Shown here piece after piece: positions 17,535-26,845 of a stretch of DNA of 64,000 nt. Position 1 is the stretch's first letter. Each line of letters opens with the position of its first letter. The DNA lies in assembly GCF_000969985.1 (NCBI RefSeq), contig NZ_CP009526.1:2604001-2668000 (forward strand), in the 5' to 3' direction. The position numbers and the translations under genes were made by a program. Under the pieces are notes generated by a model, which saw nothing but the letters and a program-made list of their open reading frames with translations, did not search any database and was not told where the DNA came from. The DNA is from Methanosarcina barkeri str. Wiesmoor (GTDB lineage Archaea; Halobacteriota; Methanosarcinia; Methanosarcinales; Methanosarcinaceae).

Positions 17535-18020
17535 TTATTGACAGCATTCTTCGTCTCTATCTTTCGATTCTTTCGAGTCCAACGTATCAAGACTTTTACA
17601 CAGCTTTGAGGTAATTGCAAGCATCTTTTCGAGTTCTTCTTCCGAGATTTCTTTGAACACTATGTCTGTAAATTTTTTTATGAATACTTCTTCGGACCTA
17701 ACAGCGTCTTCAACAATTTCCCTGCCTTTATTTGTCAGGTAGATGTGCATTGTCCTTTGATCTTTTTCATCCCGTTTACGCAAAATCAAGTTAAGTTGCT
17801 CAAGCCTTCCGAGCGCCTCCGTCATAGATGAAGGGCGCATATCCATTTGTTCCGCAAGGTCTCGCTGGATAATTCCTTCATTTTTTGAGATTAGCTGCAG
17901 CAATTTTGACTGCCCGAAGAATAGACCGCGTTTGTGTTCTGCCCTATGAGAAAAACGGTGCATTTGCCTGCTTAGACGGTTCAACGTATTATACAGCTGT
18001 ATCACATTTTGATTCTGCAT
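17535..18020 (-). CDS. MarR-family transcriptional regulator
   Basis: A 161-residue winged-helix repressor. The recognition region reads IIQRDLAEQMDMRPSSMTEA and the wing region RKRDEKDQRTMHIYLT, both typical of MarR. The C-terminus is an acidic tail ending EECCQ, with a Cys pair that might sense oxidants (inference). ATG 18020 has gaaggtag upstream. It is the first gene of a marR-ABC-ABC unit transcribed leftward and separated from the exporter by 85 bp. A 20-bp palindrome about 34 bp upstream is the likely operator. Confidence 0.9.
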   Translation of the reverse strand: MQNQNVIQLYNTLNRLSRQMHRFSHRAEHKRGLFFGQSKLLQLISKNEGIIQRDLAEQMDMRPSSMTEALGRLEQLNLILRKRDEKDQRTMHIYLTNKGREIVEDAVRSEEVFIKKFTDIVFKEISEEELEKMLAITSKLCKSLDTLDSKESKDRDEECCQ

Positions 18021-18053
18021 TTGACTACCTTCACACTATTTAAGTATCCTAAT

Positions 18054-18073
18054 ATATTTAGGTACCTAAATAT
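18054..18073. promoter_or_regulatory. Palindromic operator upstream of marR
   Basis: Perfect 20-bp palindrome atatttaggtacctaaatat. On the minus strand its distal half runs into taaatatatta, a TATA-like box for the marR transcript, so a dimeric MarR bound here would block TBP/TFB. Autoregulation is inferred from position and symmetry. Confidence 0.7.
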
Positions 18074-18419
18074 CAGTATAGTAATGCCATCTACAGTGTC
18101 AACAACAATGTCTGATAATGCCTGGTGCCAAAACAAATTTTCAAAAAAGTAATTACGCTGTTAAAATACTCTAAAATCAAAAAAAGCTTTGGGATGGTGG
18201 ATAATCGATTTTTAATAACTGCATTATACCCGGAACACTGGTGCGATTTTGATTGAAACTTTATATATCTACAGCTTAAATTATAGAAAATTTTTCTTTC
18301 AAATATTTTTGATTTGTTTTTATAATTATTTAATATATAAGCTGCAGAGTAATTTAAGTGGGCCTTTCCAATCTTATTTATCATCCAATAAGAGATAAAT
18401 AACTCAGCGAGGTCAGAGG

Positions 18420-19604
18420 ATGGAATATGGGAAAAAGATCACTGTAAAAGAAATTTCTTTCTGGTTAGAAACGTCTCCTGGTACAAATTTTCCTAAACTT
18501 GACAAAAGGTTGAAAGTTGACGTGGCGATTCTGGGAGGCGGCATTGCAGGTATAACTTCTGCAGCATTGTTGATAGAAGCCGGGTACAAAGTAGCGGTAA
18601 TAGAAGCAGACCGGATCATAAAAGGAGTAACAGTTAAAACCACGGCTAAGATAAGTGTGGCACCTAATATGATCTACAAGAATCTTGTATCAAAATTAGG
18701 TAAGTCAAAAGCTCAGGATTTTGCTAATGCCAATATTAAGGCAGTTGAAAAGATAGCTGATATTGTAAGAAAGTGGAACATTGACTGTGAATTTCAACGC
18801 CTTCCTCTTTACATCTACACAGAGTCTGGTGAAAGAATTGATGAGATTAAAGGCGAATTTGAAGCTGCAAAACAGTTAGGACTTCCAGTTTCTTACACCG
18901 AAGAAGTGCCTTTACCCTTTGAAACTGGTCCCGCTATCAAATATGAGAATCAGGCCCAATTTCATCCGCGTAAGTATCTTCTGGCTCTTTCAAAACATAT
19001 AACTGGAAAAGGAAGTTATATCTTTGAGAATACCTCTGTCATCACCGTCAAAGATGGCGAAATCAAAGAAGTAGTAACAGATCAGGGCTCAATAATAGCC
19101 GATCAAGTAATAATTGCAACACATACACCAGTATATGATCCCGACCAACTCTACAGGCATTTGCATTCAGCAAGATCCTATGTGTTAGCATTATATGCTA
19201 AAGGCAATTTCCCTGAAGGGATGTTTATAGACTTCAATCCTGTTCACACCTATAGGACTACCCTTACAGACAAAGGTAAACTGATCATTGTTGCTGGAGA
19301 ACACAGTCCGGTAGATGTAGCTGACAAAAATATTTACTATGGTCGGCTTGAAAACTATGCACGCCAACACCTTAATGTTAAGTCTATTGAATACCGCTGG
19401 TCCAGTAAAGACTGCACTACTGACGATGGTCTACCTCTTATAGGCATGACATCTCAAAAAGGCATTTATGTAGCAGCTGGATTTGGATTTTGGGGAATGT
19501 CAAACGGCACCACTGCTGCCATGGTAATTACTGATCTCATTAATGGTCAAGAAAACAAATTCGTTGATCTATTCAATCCCTTAAGGTTTAAGACTATTGT
19601 TTGA
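18420..19604 (+). CDS. FAD-dependent oxidoreductase of the DAO family
   Basis: A 394-residue flavoprotein of the glycine/D-amino acid oxidase (DAO) superfamily. The FAD-binding motif VAILGGGIAGITSAALLIEAG begins about residue 36, followed by VIEAD (the ribose-binding acidic end). A late TTDDGLPLIGM then GIYVAAGFGFWGM closes the FAD site. Close relatives often carry a C-terminal Rieske iron-sulfur domain; here the protein stops before one, with no CxH or CxxH motif at the end. The substrate is unknown. ATG 18420 has a strong purine-rich site (gaggtcagagg). It stands alone, divergent from marR. Confidence 0.85.
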   Translation: MEYGKKITVKEISFWLETSPGTNFPKLDKRLKVDVAILGGGIAGITSAALLIEAGYKVAVIEADRIIKGVTVKTTAKISVAPNMIYKNLVSKLGKSKAQDFANANIKAVEKIADIVRKWNIDCEFQRLPLYIYTESGERIDEIKGEFEAAKQLGLPVSYTEEVPLPFETGPAIKYENQAQFHPRKYLLALSKHITGKGSYIFENTSVITVKDGEIKEVVTDQGSIIADQVIIATHTPVYDPDQLYRHLHSARSYVLALYAKGNFPEGMFIDFNPVHTYRTTLTDKGKLIIVAGEHSPVDVADKNIYYGRLENYARQHLNVKSIEYRWSSKDCTTDDGLPLIGMTSQKGIYVAAGFGFWGMSNGTTAAMVITDLINGQENKFVDLFNPLRFKTIV

Positions 19605-19671
19605 TTTTTATTTCTCTGGAATTTACTTGGTAAATAACAATTTCTATGGAGTAATCAATTGCGAGAGTGTC

Positions 19672-19728
19672 AAAACACAAATTTTCAAAAAAATAATAAA
19701 ACACAAATTTTCAAAAAAATAAATTCGA
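19672..19728. repeat. Direct repeat in spacer
   Basis: Two neighbouring copies of aaaacacaaattttcaaaaa, with a related stretch (ccaaaacaaattttcaaaaa) near 18127, on the other side of the FAD gene. Confidence 0.7.
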
Positions 19729-19810
19729 ACTGAAACATTTTACCTTGAGTTTTCACCTCAAATGCTTTAGTCTTTCACAGTTAAGAGATAATTAAACCGG
19801 AGTTTAATGT

Positions 19811-20584
19811 ATGGAAAAAATTATGCCTGTATTATTTGTAGGTCATGGTTCACCAATGAATGCCATAGAAGACAATGAGTTTACAAGAAGTTGGGAAAAT
19901 ATTTCCAAAAAAATTCCAAAACCTAAAGCAATACTGGCCATATCTGCACACTATGAAAGAGAAGATACTAGCGTTACTTCAAACGAAATACTCAAAACAA
20001 TTCACGATTTTTATGGGTTTCCTAAACAATTATATGATAAAAAATATGATTGTTCCGGTTCACAGGAACTTGTTCTTAATATAAAAAATCTAATTGAAGA
20101 TGTTAATTTCGACTCTAATTGGGGCATTGATCATGGGGTATGGTGTGTACTTTCTAAGATGTATCCAAATGCTGAGATTCCTGTAGTTGAGCTGAGTATA
20201 AATCGAAAGCTCAGTATGCAACAGCATTATGAACTGGGAAAAAAACTCTATAAATTAAGAGAAAAAGAAATTCTTATTTTCTGTACTGGCAATGTCGTTC
20301 ATAATCTTATGGTGGCAGATATATCTGAAAGTCCTTATAAATGGGCAATAAGTTTTGATGAGAAAGTGAAAAAGTTTGTCACAACCAGAGATGATCTGAA
20401 ACTGGTAAATTACAAGTTAATTGGAGAAGACGCATTGTTATCTGTTAACTCCGCTGAACATTATATTCCTTTAATCTATTCTCTTGGCGCAACAAACAAA
20501 AATGAGACTGTCCGCTTTTTTTGTGAAAAGATAGTTTATGCAACTATTTCCATGCGGTGTATATTCTTTGGAAATTTATCATAA
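19811..20584 (+). CDS. ygiD: LigB-type extradiol ring-cleavage dioxygenase (YgiD/DODA-like)
   Basis: A 257-residue class III extradiol dioxygenase family protein; relatives include 4,5-DOPA dioxygenase YgiD. Conserved blocks are visible: FVGHGSPMNAIEDN (metal His), ILAISAHYE (second His), TIHDFYGFP, and WGIDHGVWCVLSKMYP with the catalytic His-Gly. A fourth, FCTGNVVHNL, corresponds to the usual GSG..HNL site. The C-terminus ends in a hydrophobic stretch. Physiological substrate in an archaeon is unknown; these proteins are annotated as DOPA dioxygenases by homology. ATG 19811 follows a purine-rich stretch. Solitary gene. Confidence 0.85.
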   Translation: MEKIMPVLFVGHGSPMNAIEDNEFTRSWENISKKIPKPKAILAISAHYEREDTSVTSNEILKTIHDFYGFPKQLYDKKYDCSGSQELVLNIKNLIEDVNFDSNWGIDHGVWCVLSKMYPNAEIPVVELSINRKLSMQQHYELGKKLYKLREKEILIFCTGNVVHNLMVADISESPYKWAISFDEKVKKFVTTRDDLKLVNYKLIGEDALLSVNSAEHYIPLIYSLGATNKNETVRFFCEKIVYATISMRCIFFGNLS

Positions 20585-20690
20585 AACTCGGCATCTGCTT
20601 ACTAAATCTTAATTAATTTTAACAACTGATGCATTCCTAGCAATGAAATCAGTTCTGATGAATACATAATCTAAATCTTAAAACTTAGAA

Positions 20691-20931
20691 CCTACATTCC
20701 GCAGTATTTTTTCGAAAATCAATATTTTTCCTGATAGCGTTTTTTGGACAGGTGCAAATAATTTGGATTTTTAGTGGTATTTGGTGAAAATTGAATGATA
20801 TCGTTTTTTGCCTCTAAATCCACCACATAGTTGCTTTTACCTATTACATAAAAGTCCAATAAATCCATGTTTGATTGAAAATCAATAGCAGTAAAAATAT
20901 GAATTTACGAAAATTTACTGCGGAAAGTGGG
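20691..20931. mobile_element. MITE related to the IS1634 element (241 bp)
   Basis: Left end cctacattccgcagtatttt and right end tactgcggaaagtggg match those of the IS at 1921-3638. A 6-bp direct repeat ttagaa flanks it (20685-20690 and 20932-20937). It has no coding capacity. A diverged relative lies at about 22936-23155. Confidence 0.85.
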
Positions 20932-20975
20932 TTAGAAACAAAAGAAATACCAAAGTTGAAAAATCAAAAAGGTTT

Positions 20976-20998
20976 TAGTGCGAGATGTGCGATTCTAA
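20976..20998 (-). pseudogene. tRNA-Leu 3'-end scrap
   Basis: Plus-strand tagtgcgagatgtgcgattc resembles the complement of the acceptor and T-arm of the tRNA-Leu fragments at 13333 and 30841. It sits just beyond the MITE. Confidence 0.45.
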
Positions 20999-21079
20999 TA
21001 AACAAAATAACAGTTAATAAAGCAGTGGGAACGCTAATTACAAGCCGGGAAATTTTGACTGAAATTCTCCTAGCGTCCC

Positions 21080-21210
21080 TTTCTTTATTTTTCTATTTTC
21101 TTTCTTTATATTTTCAGTTTCTTCCTTTATATTTTCAGTTTCTTTCTTTATATTTTCAGTTTCTTTCTATATCTTTCCAGTTTCTTTCTTTATATTTCTA
21201 TTATGATTTT
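21080..21210. repeat. 21-bp tandem repeat, about 5-6 copies
   Basis: The unit is close to tttctttatattttcagttt, repeated between the MITE and the homospermidine synthase 3' end. The unit length is a multiple of three. Confidence 0.85.
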
Positions 21211-21304
21211 TGTTCCTTCTTCTTGGAATTCAATGAAGAGGCACGGAAAAGAACTCTTCCTAGACAGACATAAGTCTGCCCTTGGAAGGGTAGTTTACTT
21301 GAAA

Positions 21305-22753
21305 TTAACTTACGAATTGAAAATTTTCGAATTGCCATGGATCAGGATTGTGTTTTACTGCCGGGCTTTCTTTGAAAAATATTTTGCGATTTTTAAGCGG
21401 CGTCCAGTCCGATGATGTGGAAATAAATTTACCAAGATATGGTTTGGCAATATTCAGGACAAAATCATGAGGCAAGTCTTCAGGTGTTTTAATGCCTTCT
21501 CGCGGATTTTCAAGCATCCAGAGTATAGCAGCAACAATGCCTGCTGCTACCTGAAGAGTCGTAGCGTTCTGGCCGGGAGCAAGGGATCTGGTCTCTTCAA
21601 TGCTCAATGCACTTCCAGTCCACCAGGAATTATAAGAATGGCCCATTAAGAGTGCTCCCATTATATCCTCACCAGATGTGATTTCATTTGTCATGATCCG
21701 AAGTCTCGGTTGAAGCTTATAATTCCGGCCTCGCAGTTCGCAGAGAGAAGAAAGCGTATCATGGCAGGGCATGTAAGCATAATGCACGGTAGGCCGATAG
21801 ACTGGCTTATCGTCTTCCCAAACAGTTAACAGTTTTGAAAGGCCATATGATTCGCCATGACGGATCGCCATACCTACAATTTCTTCATCCGGTATCCATG
21901 ATCTGACCCATGTATTAATGCCCATCTGGGGCAAGAGAACCACATTTTTAGGTCCGTAAGGAGGTATATGCGCCATGGGCGGCAATTTGCTCTCATGCGT
22001 TCCCCAGGCTATTTCAATAGGAGCAGTCCCTTCTTCCCTTAATCCTTCAATGCTCCATGTTCCTACAAATTCATTAACTTCCTTTGCCCTGTTTGCGACT
22101 TGAGTATCTCGCTCGCTACAGTGGATCACTTTGACTCCCAATTTCTTAGCGAGGTGGGCAAAGTCCTTGTTTTTTGCAAGGAGGGCAATTTCCTGTTCAT
22201 CTTCGGGAGATACTTTCTTATCAGCACAGGTGCGGGCGGCAATATCCAGCAAGCCTTGCTTTACAAAGTGAGTTATCAGGCCAGGATTTGCGCCATGGTC
22301 AACAACAGCAGTCGGCGCATCTTTCCAATCACGGGAAAGTTCAAGCAATTTCATTTGCCTTATGTAAAGCGATTTTTCCAATAGGCTTTGAGTCAAAAAT
22401 TTTTCAGCAGGGTCCCATACTTCAACAGACGTGTTAACGTACAATACATTGTGATCATGACACCACTTAATGATTTCATTGGCATCGATGTTCCATGAAA
22501 GGTCAATGAGCAAGCCTTCATTTTCCATATATCGTGACAAAACTTGATCCAAATTTTTTGGGGTAATTTTTTCACAGACAAATCTTAATCCCTGATTTGT
22601 ATATTTTTTTAGGGCTTTTGATTTGTCTTCAAAATCAATCAAAGTAATGTTTTCTAACAGAACATCGAGTTTATCCAGTAAAAGGGGCAGGGTGCATTGT
22701 GAAACTGATCCATAGCCAATAATGAGGACTTTATTGGAAAACTTTTTTTTCAT
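21305..22753 (-). CDS. hss: Homospermidine synthase
   Basis: A 482-residue enzyme of the saccharopine dehydrogenase-like family that makes sym-homospermidine from putrescine (or putrescine plus spermidine) with NAD. The NAD-binding N-terminus is VLIIGYGSVSQCTLPLLL. Family blocks include DLSWNIDANEIIKWCHDHNV, VVDHGANPGLITHFVKQ, and NEITSGEDIMGALLMGHSY. Length matches bacterial homospermidine synthases. ATG at 22753 precedes the Rossmann motif by nine residues. In methanogens, unusual polyamines such as homospermidine stabilise nucleic acids. A solitary gene; homologues are mostly bacterial, so transfer is possible but not shown here. Confidence 0.9.
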   Translation of the reverse strand: MKKKFSNKVLIIGYGSVSQCTLPLLLDKLDVLLENITLIDFEDKSKALKKYTNQGLRFVCEKITPKNLDQVLSRYMENEGLLIDLSWNIDANEIIKWCHDHNVLYVNTSVEVWDPAEKFLTQSLLEKSLYIRQMKLLELSRDWKDAPTAVVDHGANPGLITHFVKQGLLDIAARTCADKKVSPEDEQEIALLAKNKDFAHLAKKLGVKVIHCSERDTQVANRAKEVNEFVGTWSIEGLREEGTAPIEIAWGTHESKLPPMAHIPPYGPKNVVLLPQMGINTWVRSWIPDEEIVGMAIRHGESYGLSKLLTVWEDDKPVYRPTVHYAYMPCHDTLSSLCELRGRNYKLQPRLRIMTNEITSGEDIMGALLMGHSYNSWWTGSALSIEETRSLAPGQNATTLQVAAGIVAAILWMLENPREGIKTPEDLPHDFVLNIAKPYLGKFISTSSDWTPLKNRKIFFKESPAVKHNPDPWQFENFQFVS

Positions 22754-22935
22754 AGGATTCGTAAACGTGAGGCTTGGATATAACTTTTTTTATATACTTT
22801 TTACAATAATTCAACCTGACCCCTCCCAAAATCTGGACCACTGGTTATGAGATTTTTTAACAAAACAGATCGGGTGTAAATATGAATAAGTCAAGTTCCA
22901 AATTAAAAACATATAATAATGTGATGGCAGTGAAT

Positions 22936-23155
22936 ATCACATTCCACAGTATTTATTAAAGACCAATGTTTTTCCAGATGGCGCTTTTGGAGGAGGTTCA
23001 AGTAATTTTTACTCTAGAGCGCTTGGTTAAAATTGAATAACATCGTTTTTGGTCTCTGATACTTCTACATTTGCTTTTGCCTTCTGCATAAAAATCCAAT
23101 ATATCCAAGCTAGATTAAAGATCGATAGCGTGAAAACATTAATTATCTCAAACAC
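22936..23155. mobile_element. Degenerate MITE, relative of 20691-20931
   Basis: The left end (cacattccacagtattt) and interior align with the better-preserved MITE: aaaattgaat(g/a)a(t)atcgtttttg, then cataaaa(g/a)tccaata, then gattgaaaatcaatag versus gattaaagatcgatag. The right terminus is eroded, so the limit is approximate. Confidence 0.65.
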
Positions 23156-23338
23156 TAACTCAGTCACAAAGCCTAATATGCTTGATTTGTACTTCAAGTA
23201 CTAACTGGAGCAACTGGCATATCAGCACGACCACCTTTATGGAAGAGGTTATTTGGATCTTTCCCATGGCTTTGCAAAGAAGAGGGGAATGCGTTACACA
23301 CCGAAAATTCAAAGTGAATATATTCAAGAATTGATAAA

Positions 23339-24616
23339 ATGGTTCTACGTACTGATTCATCTCACACAAACTCTTTGAATATTTCAGAGAAGAATGAGCC
23401 ACCTCATCAACTATTGAAATTTCTCACAGAGCTTTCCAGAGCTCTGACTACTGCAGGAATTGCGGTAATGTCTATTGAATCAATTTTGAAAAAAATATGC
23501 CAGGCTTATGGTTTCAAAGCTGAGGAGGTTATTAGTTTACCTACTTTTTTAATCATAAAGATTGCAAATGGCGATTCAAAGGCTCTGGAAGTCACCATGC
23601 AGAAACCCGGAGTACTTCCTTTAGACCAGGTTTCAAAATTATATGAGTTGATCAACCAGGCAGAAAATGCTGAAATAACGCCTGAACAGGGAATAAGGCG
23701 TATTAATGAAATAATAAATGTTAAGCGCCAAAATAATTATATCAAAAATATTTTAGGTTACGCAATGTTTTCTACAGGCCTGGGGATGCTCTTTCTACCA
23801 ACTTTTAATGGGTTATTTTTTTGTGGAGCATTAGGAGCCATAGCTGGACTTATACTGGCTTATTCCAAGGATAAAACAAGACTTACTCTGATCCTGCCTG
23901 TTTTAACGGCCTTTTTTGTTTCCACGATATTCTTTCTCGGTATTAAACAGGGAATTATAAATGGGTCTCTAACCATAATGGTTCCTGCACTTGCTTACTT
24001 CATTCCCGGAGCAGTTCTGTCTACGGGAATGTTTGAACTGGCAGCAAACAATCTGGTATCTGGTGCAGCTCGCCTGGTTCAGGGAGTTGTAATACTGCTA
24101 CTTCTCTTATTTGGAGTGATAATCGGCCTCCAGGTTGTAGGTTTGCCCGAAGACTACATAATAGCCAATACGGCAACTCCTTTGTATTGGTGGGCTCCCT
24201 ATATTGGGGTTCTTATTTTCACCCTTGGGATGTACCTTTTGATGTGCATAAGAAACAAGGACATGTTAGGGGTTTTGATTGTATTGTTAACCACTTTTCT
24301 TGGACAGCAAGCAGGTAACTACTTTTTGGGGGGACTTTTTGGAGCTTTCACAGGTTCCATCATCATGACAATGATAGGGACTTTTCTGGAACGATCTAAA
24401 CTTAGAACACCGTATTATGTGTCTATAATACCTGCATTCTGGGTTCTGGTTCCAGGATCACTTGGGTTTCTCAGCTTAGCTGCATTAGTGGGACAGAGCT
24501 ATTCCCCTTCCATTGCCAGTCTGATCCAGGTAGCTCTGACCTTTGTGGCGATCTCTACGGGGTTGTTAATCGGTGCTGTGATCGCCGATCCATTAAAAAT
24601 CGGGTCATCTCCCTAA
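23339..24616 (+). CDS. ThrE-type threonine/serine exporter family protein
   Basis: A 425-residue membrane protein with an N-terminal soluble ThrE/DUF1212 domain (about 20-135, ending [19 protein letters not shown]) and two membrane blocks of about five helices each: the first about 140-280 ([33 protein letters not shown]) and the second about 300-425 with [15 protein letters not shown] and [21 protein letters not shown]. This is the fused ThrE/DUF3815 arrangement. The family exports threonine and serine by proton antiport in actinobacteria; the substrate here is inferred. ATG 23339 is the furthest upstream start but has no strong ribosome site; ATG near residue 42 (GIAVMSIES) is less likely because it would cut the domain. 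Confidence 0.85.
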   Translation: MVLRTDSSHTNSLNISEKNEPPHQLLKFLTELSRALTTAGIAVMSIESILKKICQAYGFKAEEVISLPTFLIIKIANGDSKALEVTMQKPGVLPLDQVSKLYELINQAENAEITPEQGIRRINEIINVKRQNNYIKNILGYAMFSTGLGMLFLPTFNGLFFCGALGAIAGLILAYSKDKTRLTLILPVLTAFFVSTIFFLGIKQGIINGSLTIMVPALAYFIPGAVLSTGMFELAANNLVSGAARLVQGVVILLLLLFGVIIGLQVVGLPEDYIIANTATPLYWWAPYIGVLIFTLGMYLLMCIRNKDMLGVLIVLLTTFLGQQAGNYFLGGLFGAFTGSIIMTMIGTFLERSKLRTPYYVSIIPAFWVLVPGSLGFLSLAALVGQSYSPSIASLIQVALTFVAISTGLLIGAVIADPLKIGSSP

Positions 24617-24673
24617 GTTATTGAACAGGAACTTTAAACTTAAATAATTCTTTCAAATGTTAGGCCGAATATA

Positions 24674-24770
24674 GTGACAGAAAAAGATAATCTGGCTCAA
24701 GCCGGCTTAAAATCGCAAAAAAGTATCTATAAAAATTTAGTGCGGGAATATAGGTAACTCAAAAAACGCA
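24674..24770 (+). pseudogene. Remnant of a sensor kinase 3' end plus tRNA-Leu scrap
   Basis: gtgacagaaaaagataatct followed by ggctcaagccggcttaaaat is almost identical to the last codons of the kinase at 28154-30835 (TEKDNLAQVGL). As after both full kinases, it is followed by a tagtgcg segment (24738-24745), the first bases of the tRNA-Leu-like tail. The rest of the gene is gone. Confidence 0.8.
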
Positions 24771-24793
24771 ACGCATGTGAAGGCAGGAAGGTA

Positions 24794-24832
24794 GGCAGTG
24801 TGCCAATTTTTCTGTAAAATCAGAAATATCAA
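24794..24832. mobile_element. Solo IS256-type terminus
   Basis: ggcagtgtgccaatttttct followed by gtaaaatcagaaat resembles the ends of the dead IS256 element at 31258-32518. A second solo copy is at 38674. No transposase sequence is attached. Confidence 0.6.
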
Positions 24833-25088
24833 AAAGTTATTGAGTAGAGAATTCCATCTCGAAAGATCAATTATCTACATAGTACGTAAAAACTTGACTT
24901 CAAATTTACAGCAAATTCAAGACACTGCCGTCAGGTTAAGCTTGGCATTTTTCAGAAAAAGGGAGTTTAAAGAAATAAATCCTTACGAAATTGAAATTGG
25001 ATTTGATGGTAAACCATTACACCAGCAAAAACAAGAAACAAATTTAATGCTCTGTGTTGGGTTTTAGTTTGAGTTGAGGGTATTCGTA

Positions 25089-25287
25089 CTACCCAAGTAC
25101 AACCTGTCGTAACAACGTACAAAATACCGTTTAATAACTTTCTCATATTTGCACTTGGTCTTCCTGTAGGTGATTTCTGTGGAGGAAGATAAGGTTCTAT
25201 GGATTCCCATAGAAAGTCATCGATTTCATGAATGGACATAAAAGTAAATATATAATTCCATTATAATATTACTTTTGGGATGAGCTC
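25089..25287 (-). pseudogene. IS5-family transposase N-terminal remnant
   Basis: From the ATG complementary to 25239 the frame reads IDDFLWESIEPYLPPQKSPT then MRKLLNGILYVVTTGCTW, matching the start of the IS5 copy at 26846-27702, then switches to unrelated sequence. A right terminus like that of the full element remains (acttttgggatgagctc to about 25287). Confidence 0.8.
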
Positions 25288-25925
25288 TATAATAATCAGA
25301 TGATAAAACAGAAGCAATAATTTTAGTATTACTATTTTTAACAAAATCATGTCAGTTTTGCATACTATAGTATTTTGTAATTTTTTAGATTTCAGAACAT
25401 CTCTTCCATAATTTTTTTTGCAACGGAATCAGAATTGTTGACTTAATAGAATAACTCTGCTACCGGACTTTTGGACAATTAGTGCACAAAACTCCAATAC
25501 TTATCCTCTAAAGTAATATTTATATAAATAGTATTATTACGAAGGCAGACTTACTTATATATAATCTTATTTGCTAACTTATTATGAATTTACTATTTTA
25601 TGTATTATGAATGTCAAAAATAAAATTAAATTAGTTTATTTGACTCCATATCAAATAACTTTATGTGGATATAAAAAAAATTAAATATGAAGCTTTAGAT
25701 TTCATTTTAATCTATGTCTAAACTTCATGGTATTTGAATTATATTTAGCTATATTTATCTTTATATATATAGCTAATAGTATTTTTTTCAAACACAATAA
25801 ATAAAAAACATACTATTCAATAAAAAACAGACATAATTATGAAAAAATTGTATTTACTTTAACTATTTGAAAATTAAATGAAGATTAGTGTATATATCCA
25901 AATAAATGATATTCGGAGATACAAG
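25288..25925. other. AT-rich spacer
   Basis: No gene is seen. Strongly AT-rich, with several TATA-like stretches (for example ctttatatatatagc near 25771-25785) that could serve the gene at 25926. Confidence 0.5.
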
Positions 25926-26654
25926 ATGAAATATAGGATTGTATTCATAGGATTGTTTGTTTTTTTGTGTTTACTAGTCCCGTTAACACTAGCAAATACG
26001 AATACAGACCAGTCAACACAAGAATTGAATAGTCAGTTGCAAAAAGCTGTCGAAAATTACAATTCGGTAGTGTCAGACAAAAGCTCGTCATGGGATGATG
26101 TTAAGAAAAGCACCGATAATATAGATTCAATAGTGGATCAGATAAATAAACTTGAAATGGATGTTGATTTTAAACAAACATCAGAGGTACATATAAACAG
26201 CAATAATGTAACACTACCTGCATGTATATCGGCAGAAATTACACCACACATGCTCTCACAATCATATCATTTTTCCTGTAATAACAGTACGCTTTTAGCT
26301 GAGGTCTGGAATACAAATATAACAGTTGCTGAATATATGGACAAGGTATATCCCGGGTCGTTGGAAAAGCTTCCTAAAGATACTGTAGCACGGCTTAAGA
26401 AAACACCAAAGACTTGGTCAACAAACGTGGAAACGAATGACAATCGAACATCGTCATCTGTAAGTTCAAATAATGGTGGCAGTCAATCGACTATAAATGG
26501 AACACGTACTGATTATGAATGCGACCATCATGTTTATGAAAGAATTTCTGATGATGCTTATTATTACGCATATACCAAAATGGTGCTTCCAACTCCATAT
26601 ACAAAAGTACCGGAAATAGATGTAGATGCAGATTTGTATAAGGATAATGGTTAG
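25926..26654 (+). CDS. Secreted protein of unknown function ending in TAG (possible readthrough)
   Basis: A 242-residue protein. The ATG at 25926 has cggaga eight bases upstream and begins a signal peptide (KYRIVFIGLFVFLCLLVPLTLA), so it is preferred over the ATG at 25878. The mature part starts with a helical segment (QELNSQLQKAVENYNSVV) and continues with an N/S/T-rich region. It ends DADLYKDNG then TAG at 26652-26654. The frame stays open for another 35 codons (26655-26759) of similar Tyr/Ser/Asn/Thr-rich character, containing YEFNTYSVRATGATNLASGY, before a second TAG at 26760-26762. In Methanosarcina TAG can encode pyrrolysine. Whether this is readthrough, a nonsense mutation or the real end is undecided. 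Family not recognised. Confidence 0.65.
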   Translation: MKYRIVFIGLFVFLCLLVPLTLANTNTDQSTQELNSQLQKAVENYNSVVSDKSSSWDDVKKSTDNIDSIVDQINKLEMDVDFKQTSEVHINSNNVTLPACISAEITPHMLSQSYHFSCNNSTLLAEVWNTNITVAEYMDKVYPGSLEKLPKDTVARLKKTPKTWSTNVETNDNRTSSSVSSNNGGSQSTINGTRTDYECDHHVYERISDDAYYYAYTKMVLPTPYTKVPEIDVDADLYKDNG

Positions 26655-26845
26655 GGTCCTTATTCATCGGCAAGTAATTATGAATTCAATACTTATTCTG
26701 TGAGAGCTACAGGTGCTACAAACCTCGCCTCTGGGTATCATGGTTATTACACTGAGAGTTAGCACTATATCATGTGACCAATAGGATGTTGGCCAGCATA
26801 TTCGACTTGCGAGTTAGAAACAGATACCATATACGGTTAATTAAC

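Noticed and set aside
24798-25067. Plus-strand 89-codon frame after the solo IS256 end
   Set aside because: No start signal or known family; it overlaps relic DNA and could not be supported as a gene.
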